Source of the DNA: Owenia fusiformis
Taxonomy: Eukaryota; Annelida; Polychaeta; Sabellida; Oweniidae
DNA: 64,000 bases
Assembly (NCBI GenBank): GCA_903813345.2
Contig: CAIIXF020000010.1
Coordinates: forward strand, 8,051,169-8,115,168
Reading direction: 5' to 3'
Part shown: in pieces, positions 1 through 12,900 of the stretch
How positions within the stretch are numbered: position 1 is the stretch's first letter
How the letters are laid out: each line of letters opens with the position of its first letter
Position numbers and translations under genes: made by a program
The notes under the pieces: generated by a model
Told to the model about the DNA's origin: nothing
The model's database searches: none
What the model saw: only the letters and a program-made list of their open reading frames with translations

Positions 1-1465
1 ACATATTATGCTTATTATAGCTAGTGTAAATGTTGAAATATTTGTGCACTTTGTGATAGAAGCATGAAATTTGGCACAAAGTTAGTTTATACCATTGTGA
101 ACTAGGCATCATCATATAAAATTTGAACCGAATCCGTTCACTGGTCTCTGAGTTATCAAAAATTACGTTTTTTTACGAATGTGGGCAGCCATCTTGAAAT
201 TCAGCCGCCATCTTGAAAATTATTTCTTGAACAGGGCTACTGTGTCCCTAGGCATAATCATATAAAATTTCAACCAAATCTGTTCACTGGTATTTGAGTT
301 ATCAAAGATTACGTTTTTTACGAAAGATTGCCGCCATTTTGAAATTAAGCGGCTATCTTGAAAATGTTTTGTCGAACATAGCTAGTCCCTAAGCATCATC
401 GTATAAAATTTGAACCAAATCCGTTCACTGGTATTTGAGTTATCAAAGATTACATATTTTTACGAAAAATGGCCGCCATTTTGAAATTAAGAGGCCATTT
501 TGAAAATCTCTTTTTGTGCGAAACTCCTTTGTCCCTAGGCATCAGCATATAAAATTTGAACCAAATCCGTTCACTGGTATATGAGTTATCAAAGATTACG
601 TTTTTTACGAATATGGGCCGCCATCTTGAAATTCAGCCACCATCTTGAAAATTATTTCTTGAACAGAGCTATTGTGTCCCTAGGCATAATCATATAAAAT
701 TTAAACCAAATCTGTTCACTGGTATTTGAGTTATCAAAGATTACGTTTTTTACGAAAAATTGCCGCCATTTTGAAATTAAGCGGCCATCTTAAAAATGTT
801 TTGTCGAACATAGCAACTGTGTCCCTAAGCATCATCATATAAAATTTGAACCAAATCCGTTCACTGGTATTTGAGTTATCAAAGATTACATATTTTTACG
901 AAAAATGGCCGCCATTTTAAAATTAAGTGGCCATCTTGAAAATCTCTTTTTGTGCGAAACTCCTTTGTCCCTAGGCATCAGCATATAAAATTTGAACCAA
1001 ATCTGTCAACTTGTATTTGAGTTATCAACGATTACATTTTTTACGAAAAATGGCTGCCATTTTGAATTGAGCGGCCATATTGAAAATTCCTTCTCGAGCA
1101 GAGGTCCTACACTCATAAAGCATAAGCCTATAAAATTTGAATCAAATCCGCGAAACTCCTTTGTCCCTAGGCATCAGCATATAAAATTTGAACCAAATCT
1201 GTCAACTTGTATTTGAGTTATCAACGATTACATTTTTTACGAAAAATGGCTGCCATTTTGAATTGAGCGGCCATATTGAAAATTCCTTCTCGAGCAGAGG
1301 TCCTACACTCATAAGGCATAAGCCTATAAAATTTGAATCAAATCCGTGAAACGGTATTTGAGTTATCGCCCGGACAAACAGACGGACGGACGGACCGACG
1401 GACGAACGGACGGACGGACGGACGGCTTTCCTATATCCCTCTCGAACTTCGTTCGGTGGGATAAT
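1..1465 (+). mobile_element. Pearl/Helentron-like repeat element with tandem core
   Basis: Monomers of about 145 bp (gagttatcaaagattacg..., AAAATGGCCGCCATTTTGAA) are repeated about nine times. They are followed by an (ACGG)n tract at 1372-1425 and the end motif CGAACTTCGTTCGGTGGGAT near 1445-1464. The left part is cut by the window edge. Two of the last monomers form a second, longer (about 195 bp) direct duplication (951-1148 and 1149-1347). The layout matches bivalve pearl elements and non-autonomous Helentrons. Confidence 0.75.
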
Positions 1466-3734
1466 AAAACCTTGTTTTTGTAAAATAATATTATAATAAA
1501 AATGACAGTAGCAATGGCTGATCTGTTGTATTATTTTGAGATTTAGAACATGACAATCACTAGCAAACTATGAAACTTACATAAAAATTCAGAACAAAAT
1601 CTTGACCAATCTGACCACTGGTATTAGAGTTATCAAGTGATAAGGTGTCGCATTTTGTGATTCGATGCATCCTTCCGATAAATATCTATCATTGGGTACT
1701 TTCTACACCATACTAAACTAAAATTCTTCCAAAATAGTATGAAGAAGAGTATTGTTTCAACATTTAACCAATAAAGCTTGGTTCTTGCCCATGTAAAGGT
1801 CATGAACTTTCTCGATCCTTTCTAACATTTCTCCTTAAATGATGATTATCATTAAATTAAAACCATAAAGTATATGTTAAAATCAATATCCAACAGTCTA
1901 TAGTGGAAATAATGAAAACTAGACAACTGCAACGCCAAAGCGAAGCAAATCCAATCGAACAGCAATGGCTGGTATTTTTACGACCGAAATGTATAGCAAA
2001 TATTGTAAAATAACATATTAAACTACATACAATGGGGGCTTTTCAACAGCTTTTTTATGGTTCTATAGACTCAAATTTCTTGCAAGAACCAACAATTTTT
2101 GCCTTGAATCCAATTACTCTGTATGGGGTAAAAGTAATGGCAAATGTAAACTTTGTAATTTGAATGTACATGAAGATTTATAGCATAGGTTATACATAAG
2201 AAAGGCCACCATTTTCAAAATGGTTGCTCAGTAGCCAAATTGTCATCATAAGTAATATGCTTTTAAGTAGGCACATATAAAATTTTTTAAAAAATCGCAC
2301 AGATGAACATGTAAATGTCAGCCATCTTTTAAATGGCCGCCTACTACCAAAATGTCATAAGACATTGTGCCATGCTTATGAGTATTCACATATCAAATCT
2401 GAACAAAATCGCTCTATTACTTTTTGGGTTATTATAGCAAAAAATGTAAAATAACTCACGTCAAAATGGCCAGCTACTCTCAAAAGTGTTATAAGACAAT
2501 GTGCCATGCCTACCTAAAACGGACGGATGGACAGAGGCGTGCCCTATATCCCTCCGAACTTTGTTCGATGGGATAATAGTCTGGGAAAGCAGTTCCTTTA
2601 ATTCGGGGGGCTCCTCTGGGGATTTCTTCAATATTTCTGAGTAAATTCATCACTCTGGTACTTAAGTTCATTTACTTAAGAGTAAAATGTTTCAATAAAA
2701 TTGTTCAATATTGTTTATTTAAATTCTTGGTTCATTTTAGTGATCTTTACCTTAAACTTTCCAATGACAATTCATATCATTATTGTAAAAATATGCTCTT
2801 ACTTCATTCTGATGTTGCAGGTCTGAGCCCAAAAATTGCCATAAATGAAATTTCCAGAATTTTTGACTTTTTCACATATGGGTGCTTATATGAAGGGGGT
2901 ATTTTAAATTTTCTAAGTGGTCAAGTGCTAATTACAGAGAATGTGGTCTGAACATTTCTTCTTAAGCAAACTCCTATATGTACACCTACACAATTTCGTT
3001 TGGTTGGATAATGTTTTTATGAAGTTGTTGGTGATAATTAATTAATACCAATATTGCAGGCAATGGGGGGTAAGGGTTCTTAAGCATAGAGAACTTTCAT
3101 CAGCTAATAAAGGATGTACTTTATTAGGTAAAATATAAGTACAAGGTGATCATTAAATTCTGGGAATTGGTCTGCCATTTCAAGATTTCTCAACCATTTG
3201 AGTTGACATTTTCAGCAGGTGTACATTATACATAAAAGAGGCTGAATTCATTTATCGAACCTAAACCAATCAAATTCTTAACACATCTCACTGCTGACTA
3301 CAATCACTTACATGATGGAACTTTACTTTCATAGAAATTACTTCTAGCTTAATGAATTGACCCATTAACTAAACTAAGTAATATGTACAATAAATATTAT
3401 CCCTTCTCATGAACATATATTTGAATATTGCAGTTATTACCAAAAGGCACTTTCATAATTATTACTATTGTCATTCAACTCGAAAGTAGTCAACAGGTCA
3501 TTCAACTATATATTGCATAATAAAACTTTCCACGGCACTTACCAACCTGATGTACCTTTACTTTCAGTTTTGAATAAGAGGCCCTGGGAGTTAAAAGTGC
3601 ATATAACACTTTTATTTGCACTTTAATTACCTTCCATTAAAGGATGCACTATAGTTGGTAACATATTTGCAAATACTCTACTCTGGAGATATCTTGTACT
3701 CAATGCTAGATATTAAGTTTTCTTGTTCACTTAC
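1466..3734. other. Intron 3' of exon 32, mostly no feature
   Basis: Apart from the degenerate element at 2196-2577, I see nothing coding here. Both strands were checked for a C1 zinc finger exon (His-Cys spacing) and none was found. Confidence 0.5.
2196..2577 (+). mobile_element. Degenerate third relative of the pearl-like element
   Basis: It contains AAATGGCCGCC-type cores at intervals, an ACGGACGGATGGAC remnant near 2519 and the end CTATATCCCTCCGAACTTTG with TTCGATGGGATAAT. The monomers are highly diverged. It seems an old copy of the family at 1-1465. Confidence 0.5.
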
Positions 3735-3983
3735 ATAGATTTGATCTTTTTTCTTCTTGTCCTTCTTCCATTGTTTAGCTTCATTTCTGGTCCTATTATC
3801 CTTCTTTAATTCCTTGAATTCCCTATTTTCTTTTTTTCTATTGAATTCATCAAGAAATCCCCTAAAGGCATTGATCCCCATGATTTCAAGTTCAGCGCTT
3901 GATCCTTCCTCTAACATCTTCGATCTCAAGCTGTTCTCAAAGCTGATCATCAGATCTCTGTAGTTTAAAGATTCATCAATTAC
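3735..3983 (-). CDS. MYO9: MYO9 exon 32: last exon in window, just before C1
   Basis: Residues 1677-1759: [20 protein letters not shown], then [15 protein letters not shown] and [11 protein letters not shown]. It aligns with IRYKDLYALFEQIL...VNTFKVFLDEYM...RKKRRKK of human MYO9A, which directly precedes the C1 domain. Donor TAT|GTAAGT in phase 0 shows that coding continues leftwards. Confidence 0.93.
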
Positions 3984-6900
3984 CTGGAAGACATCATATC
4001 GATTGAAAAACTTTGAGGAGATCAGAACTCTGGGATATGTACTACTACAACTAGATATTATGGGTAAATAAAATACTACTGTATAAGTGGTAATTTTGCC
4101 TAATCATTTAATTTCCCTATTCCCTAATTTTTTCCAGGTTCGGAAAATTAAATGTCGGAAATATTGTCTTTATAATGTTATCCAATGGGAGGTTTCTTGT
4201 CATTAGGAAAATTAAAATTAGGAAAATGATGATATTTGACCATTCGGAAAATTAACCACTCGGATTAAATACCACTTATACAGTATTCTGGGTAATTGTT
4301 AGGTCTTGATAATAGCATTTCTGGATGAGAATTCTTGGTTATTGCTGGCATTGATAGGATCTCTGGGAATCAAAACATGTAGCCAAGTAGCAAACTGTTC
4401 CATAATTCAACCAGTGGGTTTAAATTCTTTTAACAAACTCTAGGAATTATGCAGAGCAGAGCAGAACTAGGAGTACTGAGTAATTCATTTAAAAAAAGTT
4501 AGGGCTATGAATTCTGGAAAATTCTTTCAGAGAAAGTCCAGAATTCCAGGCAATACAATGTAACTTTCAGAAAAAGAGGTATGAATTCTGGGTAATGACC
4601 AACAGCGGACAGGGCTGGAATTCTGGATAATGACCATCAGGAAACAGAGCTAGGAATTCTGGATAATGACCTTCTGTGAACAGAGGTAGCCATTCTGGTG
4701 TATTACCTGCATAGCTATAGATGTCTTAGTTATAATTACACTCTGGATCTCTTTCAGAGTAGCCTTGAAGACTCTGTCAAATGCTGTGTCTTGTTTTCCC
4801 CCATCCTCTGAGAGACTCATACACTGGAATGAGAGAGATCACTTCAAAACACCATGCATGATGGTACCAATGAATACCTGTGGCACTTTCTCAAGATGAT
4901 ATTCAACTAGCCCAAGAAGAGCATCGTGGAATATCATTTGTGAAGGATGCACAGGTATTCATTCACCTTAATAGAATTTAATATTTGTATAATATTGTTC
5001 CCCAAATGTGTGCAATACAGTGTATACTATATTGTATATATAGTAAATTAACATGATTTGATTTCATATTCTACATGTACCAGGTCCAAGTATAATTAAA
5101 ATAAATCAGGCAATCTATATGGTAAATAAAGTTTTGGCGCGAAATTTGCCCTCCTTCGACGTCATCGGTTTCCACTGACCAATCAGTGTTACCATCAAAT
5201 GAGTACACCTTGGACTTTAAGGGGAAAGGTGAATAGCACTGTCCTTACCATCATCTCATACCTAAATGGATCAAACTTTGAATGGCCCTATTTATAATCC
5301 CCAACTCCCAAAACTAAATGCATTCTGTACATGTATATGGTAAGGCACTTAAAAATAGCTCACCTTTTGTGAAATAAATTTTTCGAGACACTTGAACTCT
5401 AGCACAGATGAGGCTAGTATAATTGTAGGATACTGCCATTGTGAGGTCCCAGCAACATTCCACTGAGACTCCTTAGGTTCTCTTTCACCCTATATAATAC
5501 ATGAAATAATATTAAGTTCAAAAATACATATTAAGTTCAACCCTATGTAATACATGAAATACATATTAAGTTCAAAAGTTCTCTTTCACCCTATGTAATG
5601 CATGAAATACATATTAAGTTCAAAAGTTCTCTTTCACCCTATGTAATACATGAAATACATATTAAGTCCAAAGGTTCTCTTTCACCCTATGTAATACATG
5701 AAATACATATTAAGTTCAAAAGTTCTCTTTCACCCTATGTAATACATGAAATACATATTAAGTTCAAAAGTTCTCTTTCAACTTAAATACATGAAATACA
5801 TATTAAGTCCAAAGGTTCTCTTTCACCCTATGTAATACATGAAATACATATTAAGTTCAAAAGTTCTCTTTCAACTTAAATACATGAAATACATATTAAG
5901 TCCAAAGGTTCTCTTTCACCCTATGTAATACATGAAATACATATTAAGTTCAAAAGTTCTCTTTCACCCTATGTAATGCATGAAATACATATTAAGTTCA
6001 ACCCTATGTAATACATGAAATACATATTAAGTTCAAAAGTTCTCTTTCACCCTATGTAATGCATGAAATACATATTAAGTCCAAAGGTTCTCTTTCACAC
6101 TATGTAATACATGGAATACATATTAAGATCAAAAGTTCTCTTTCACCCTATGTAATGCATGAAATACATATTAAGTTCAAAGGTTCTCTTTCACCCTATG
6201 TAATACATGAAATACATATTAAGTTCAAAAGTTCTCTTTCACCCTATGTAATGCATGAAATACATATTAAGTTCAAAAGTTCTCTTTCACCCTATGTAAT
6301 ACATGAAATACATATTAAGTTCAAAAGTTCTCTTTCACCCTGTGTAATACATGGAATACATATTAAGTTCAAAAGTTCTCTTTCAACTTAAATGAAACAC
6401 ATATGAAACACATATTAAGTTCTTAAGTTCTCTTTTCCCTTGTGTATGTACATAAAATACATACTAAGACCTTGGGTTCTCTTTCACCCTATAATAATGC
6501 ATGAAATTATTGGCATTCACAGCACATGTACATTCTACTATTTTCATACATTTTAATGGATTTAAGTCAGTTTTTAAGCTTGCATATAATCGAATTCAAA
6601 TCACTCAGTGCATTTCTCCTTGCATCAGATTCAATTTAAAACACTACTTTACTGTAATCAAATGATTACTGTTATTAGGTTAGATTTGACATCCTTGCTT
6701 CCTTTAATGAGGATTATCTCCCATCAAATTTTCAATTTTCATTGAGCTCATCAAAAGCTCCTCAAATGAGGTAATTTCATACAAAGGCACAGATGGTCAA
6801 ATAAACAATCACATTTCCTCATTAATTACCCTATAATGTGTCACAAAATAGAACAGTGCAAAATAGTCTGAAGATAACTTGATAAGGTTATGCATGGTTG

Positions 6901-9900
6901 GAAAATGTAACAATATCACAGATGCCGAATGCTAGCCCCAAACACCAGTCATAAAGACGTTGAAGGTTATAGCAATATGTCACTTCTGTTAAATGGAAAA
7001 TACAGGTGCCCATAATAATCAATACACAGTCCGATCTTTACCTTAAATTTCTTGCTGCCTTTTCTTCGATGTTTTGGTTTTTTCTCCAATTGGTCCTCAT
7101 CATTTCCTGCAGAACTCGTTGATCGTATATGGCTCATCTCTGCCGCCCAAGTCTCCTTCAGACGCTTTGGAGACATTTGTTCTTTCCTTCGATCAGCTGT
7201 TGGTGATGTAGGTTTGCTCAGAGATTTTGCTGGAAGCACTGGAACACCAACTGAAAAAATGCAGTACATGTATTACTGAAAATATCTCTTGAAATGGCAA
7301 TGATAAATGCAAAATATGGAGGCATATGGATTCCAAATGAAATTAAGATGTAACATAGGAGGAATTTTAATGTTGCTTTGGTCTCTAAGTGTTGTCCTGT
7401 TATATGTTCCATGATAACACTTGGTGTTGAAAATCCTTAAAATTACATGAAACCCTGTCAAAAAGTAGGTGTGAATCCTATGAAAATGATGAAAGTTGAG
7501 ATTTTGGATCTACAACACTTTTGAGAATAGCAAGACAAACACTCATGACAAAATTTCTTATGCTATCCACCTGTACACCAACTCATCCACACAGGTCCAG
7601 CTTTTGGCATGGGGGGTTCACTTTTCAAAAAAATCCAGGGGGTTCACATTTGACAACTTTGACCTAAATCACTTGAAAAGTGCTCAACATGGTGAATAGG
7701 CAATTAGAAAAGCATGATTTTTAAAGAATTTTTTAGGCAAAAGGGAGGTGGGCAAGAACTGTTCGAAGCCCCCTAAATACAAGCCCGCCCATAGGCCCAC
7801 ATATCCATCAGCACAACAAGAAAAATAACAGCATGTTCAGTGTTGTTCACGTGCAATAATAAAAAAAACATGGGAAATCACTGGATTGTACAAATAAATT
7901 GCACTTACTGGATTTGCCAAGAATGCTGGCTGAGGTGTTTGTGTTGCTGGTTTCTTCAGTATCAGACTCATCACTTTGTTCATAAATATCCTTCTTTGAT
8001 TTCTTTCCTGTAAATTATATAAGGATAATTTAGCGAATGAATTATTGAACATTAAACCAAATTTCAAAAATACTGCATGTTACCAATGTTCTTTAAGATT
8101 ATTTTCTGTACGCTTTTGAGTATTCACTCTAAAATTTTTAGACAAACAAACCCTACTACACAATTGCTTATTGGATTGATTTGTTTTTAAAAATCTATGA
8201 ATATTGTCAAAATTATATGATTTCTATTTGAGCTGTAATAATAGCATTTATAATCATTAACATGAAACTTGATTCACCAGAGGATTTGTAAATACAATAT
8301 AAACAGAGAATAAGATTCAATCAGTACAAATTCCAAACGTCATGCTGCTCTAAAATATCAGCAAATCATGCTTAAAATCTATTCCTGAAAACATTTTTTT
8401 AATATCACTGTATCAATGACGCACAAATAAGAGCTAATTGAAGTAAAAGTAAATTAAAACATTAACTCAATACAAACATGTAAGATTCAACACAATCATA
8501 AATAATTACAGTTTTAATATGTAATAATTGCACAAACATTCTGCATGATCAAACTGCAGCTTCTGTAACCAGGGGTTTTCTTAAATCAAACTACTACTTT
8601 TTGATTTCTTACCAAGGGTTCTTCTTAAATCACACCCCTTCTTTTTGATATGTACTGGTACATGTATATCTTTAGCAAATTCAAATTAATTGCACCAATA
8701 ACAAACCATTCAGTGCTTTCACATCAAAATGGGGAAATCAAAATCGCATCATGTATCTGCTACTCAAGACTCAGTTGTTAGTGTCAGTCCATGCATATAG
8801 GTGTCACTTACTGACACTGGCCCATGGCCTATGCATGACATCTTTAAGGGAGCCATAATTGCTGATTTTGATAAGCTCTGATTTGGGTCTACTAGGTAGA
8901 GAAGAATGTTTGGTAGAATCCTCCATGTTATAATTTCCTTGAAACATGGAGCCAATCTTTTCTAAAACAAAATTGCAAAAATAGAAACTAGCAAAGGAAT
9001 CCTGTGCCACACTGCTCGCCTGCTCAAGCATTTCGCCAGGATACAATACTCACCTAGAATATCAGTAAGATATCCAGTCATGTATCAATATAAAATTTAG
9101 TTACTTGCTAAAATTGTTTGTAAGAGGAAAGTATCGCTGCTCGTATCAAAATTCAAATTTTGTATCCTGATACCTCTTATAGAAATACCACCGAAAAAGT
9201 AATAAACTCCGCATGACACACATTACGAGACAAATACTGCCTGATCATTTATATTTTTCATTAGCTCTAACGTCTGTATTTTCAGGCCTCCATTTGATCA
9301 CTAACAGTCAAAATATACATATAAAATAGGCTTATTTTACTGACCTCCCATGAAGTTTTTGATGTGTTTCTTAGCCCGACGGAAGGGGCTCCGAGAGCTG
9401 GCAGGGGCTGCAGATCCGTCTTCTTCTACCTCTAGTTTATCTCTGCGACGGTTCACCATTTTCTCAATTTCTTTAAGTTTATCAGGAGTAAGAGCCCCCT
9501 GGCGAGTAAATGATGAATTGAGTTCATTGTCTTCCGTGTACTGTAAAATAAAAGTAATGTAAAAAATGATGTATTAAATAGTCATAAAGTATTGCCATAA
9601 ATCATTTCTTAAATGACTTGCTAAGATTCTTCGAGGAAGAGCAATTAAAAATTAGTTTACTAAGGGTAATAATGCATAGTACAAACATGTGTCAAATTCA
9701 TTATACAATACACAAATGGTTTAGAAATATTCAACTTGACAACACTAAGCAGGACAACACATACAATAAAGGTGGTCCAGTAGAGTTAAAGACAAAACCA
9801 CAGAAAAAATAGTTACTAAATGAATGATAAACCACTTTGAGTTGAGACATTGCTTGTGGCTGTGTGTTTAGCTTTACAGAAAAGGGTCGGATGTTTTGTG

Positions 9901-12900
9901 CCATAGGGAAATGCCCATAAGGTCTTAAATAGTGAGCAACTGTGCACTGTATACCAGGTTCTACCCACATAAATAGTGAAGAGGGATTGAAATACCTGAA
10001 CGTCATTGAAGTACTAAGAAAGTCATATTTATACATGTGTACAGTACTTAAGTATTGTCAATGTTACACCAAAACAATTTGATGCTAATGGCAAAATGAT
10101 CAAATGCCAAATTAGCATAAAGAGATTTGGTATTGGTGAGGATACTTGCATTTATTAAAATCAGAATAAAATGAAATATTATCCTAAATGTGGTATAAAG
10201 CTATTAAATAGGTTTGTTAGTAGATAAGTATGTATTAGTACCTTAGCATCAATTTCATCCTGTAAAGAGACGCAGAGCAGAATTAATAGATAATAGATGG
10301 TAGTGATAGCAGTGATCTACCCTGTATTAGAGCAACTGACTGGGTGTTGCATACTCTTTAATATTCTAATTTTCCTGCCACCATTTTGAAAATTTGCTTT
10401 CAATCTGCCAAAGGATGAAAATTGAGATATTCTGACCAAAAAGGGAAAATTAAGGTTTAGTGCCCAATTAGAAAAACATTTGGGGGAGATCACTGAATAG
10501 CTACAATTACAGAGTTACAGAATTTTCTAGCAAAGCAACGAGTGACACATATAATGTTTGTAAGTAAGAAATCAAATACATGTAATAGGACATTACACCT
10601 CTGTTTTATGCCTTAATTCCAATAACTTTTGATTTGGTTTTCATAACAGGTTTTTCAAATATTTGAAAAATTATACAAAGTGTGATGAAAATGACTCTAC
10701 ATGTAATTGCTTTTTCAACCCCATTCAAAAATTAAAGCAAAATGTGCAATGTAAAATGCATGTAATAATATGCTTTTCAAATGAGGAGAGAATTGGATAT
10801 CATTTAAAAAGGTAAGACATCAAAATCAAAAAGTAAAGGTGTAATGCCGTACAGTAGAAATATCACATGACAGAATAAAGATGTGAGACCACACAATTAA
10901 GGCATGACATCACACTGTTAATATATAGGAGAACAAGGAACATGCAATTAAATTGAAGATTTTAATTAGCTAAATCTTCTGTGAAAGGCGAAACATATAG
11001 ATGGCATTACCTATGTCTGCGATAGGGTTTACCATTTTTAGTTGGCTCTGAGATAAGACTGAATGATTCATTTTTCTTTCAATGAAAAGGTTAGGAAAGG
11101 TAGTTCATTGAAACATTGTGGTAATACAATGATAGGACACCTTAACACACACATAGGTGAAATGTTAGTACATTACCTCCTCTGAGTAGAAATCTGCCAG
11201 AGACTCTTGCTTGGCTAGGGGGGCTATAACACGGGGCTGGGATTTGTTTATAGTATCAGCAGATTGAGATTTCATAAGGATTTGACGTCGACGAGGGGGC
11301 GGCTGAAATATGATGCAACATGCTAGCTCGGCTACATTCAAGGTCATGGGAGTTGACATTCAATGGCATGAGAGTTGACATTCAATATCACGAGGGTTGA
11401 CATTCAATGTCATAAGGGTAGACATTTAGTATCAGGAGAAATATGCAAGATATTGTTATATCAGGCGCAAAAGCATTTGACTGGTCTATCATTGTAGTTG
11501 TATTTTATGTTTACAAGTCATTGTGTCATACAATTTTTGCTGTATATGGAAATACTTAAAAATGTAAGTAACTGTACATCATAACTATCTGCACTCCATA
11601 TTTTTGTAATCTGATTGGTTCATAAACAGCTACTACACCTATCAAGAAAGTCTTTCCTGATATAAACTTAAACTGAAACATAAAATACAACCAACTGTTT
11701 ATATAATCCAGTACCATTTAATTGACCCATGTACCATATAATGGTCCCTTTTCCATATAATAGAAATGCTTGCATAAAAGCTTTCAATGAAAATAACCGA
11801 AGTGCTTTGTTTTCAAGAACTATAGGCACTAACCACATCACTGTGATTATATTCTAAATAAGGTGCAAATTATATATTAGAGAGATTTCTTAACCCACTT
11901 ATAGCATGTTTATATATCCCTTATTATATATATATCATATTATAATCCAATCCATATTATAAATAAACAGGAATTTATAGAAGAAAAAAAAATCAAAATT
12001 TAAATTCACTTATACTTATACCATATAGCTATACCCATAAACATAAGTTATACTTTCACTTATGAGTGAAATCTCTCTATTATAAGTCTAGATCTACTGA
12101 TTGCATAAATGCATCAAACTAAGAATTTTCAGGTTAAAAAACTATTCATGCTATAAAGTGAATATCAGATTTTATTTCGGAACTGTTATACAATATAATG
12201 CCAGGCTTGAATATACCCAAAAGGAGGTTAATTGACTAGAATGGCTTACCTCAGGTGGGGGTTGACTAGAAGAGCTAGGAGTTTCATCTATCCTTTCAAA
12301 TGATTGCGCCATTTGTAAAACTCTGAAATGCATATGCAACAATATTAGGTAAATAAAACACATATGAGTATACAAAACAGCAAACTCTACTTATAGGCAA
12401 AGACAATGTTACGATGTTGTTTTTCAAATGTACTTGTTTATTGCCAATCAATTCGTTCTAAGTCGGCACGATACAAAAATACATCAGTTACCTTGAATTT
12501 GACCTTGACCTTTGAATTTGACCCTGATCCGTTTCATCATCAGGAGTGACAGCACCATCTCCTGGGAGAGATGGAACTACTTCAACAGGGTGTCTAGGTA
12601 GTGTATCATGTTGCTTTGCAGCATGGGACAATGTTGTTGGGGGACTGACAATAGAGTCGCGACTTTTACGATGCAAACTCTGGTCTAATTCAGTTTCTGA
12701 GTGGTCGTCCAAGATTCCACTGCTCCTGAAGATATCCATGAAAAATGATTATAAGGTAAGATAATTGTAAAAGGCATTTGGCATTCTTTAATTTACAAAA
12801 TACTGTGGAAAGCAAATTTTTGGCTCACCTTGTACATAAAAATTAAATTGCAAAAAGGACTGTTATACTTTTTTGTTCCACCCTGTATAAAACAAACAAT

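Noticed and set aside
2727-2951. A 74-codon open frame on the + strand
   Set aside because: No homology recalled, AT-rich composition, no splice or start support.
1-3734. C1 and RhoGAP exons of MYO9
   Set aside because: Both strands were read for the Cys/His pattern and for RhoGAP motifs; nothing matched, so they are taken to lie outside the window.
3757-3963. + strand open frame rich in Ser, Phe and Leu
   Set aside because: Complement of the Lys/Glu-rich exon 32.
5598-6391. Two open frames on the + strand coding [16 protein letters not shown] repeats
   Set aside because: They are produced by the 48 bp minisatellite, whose period is divisible by three; no start context, no splice sites, no family.
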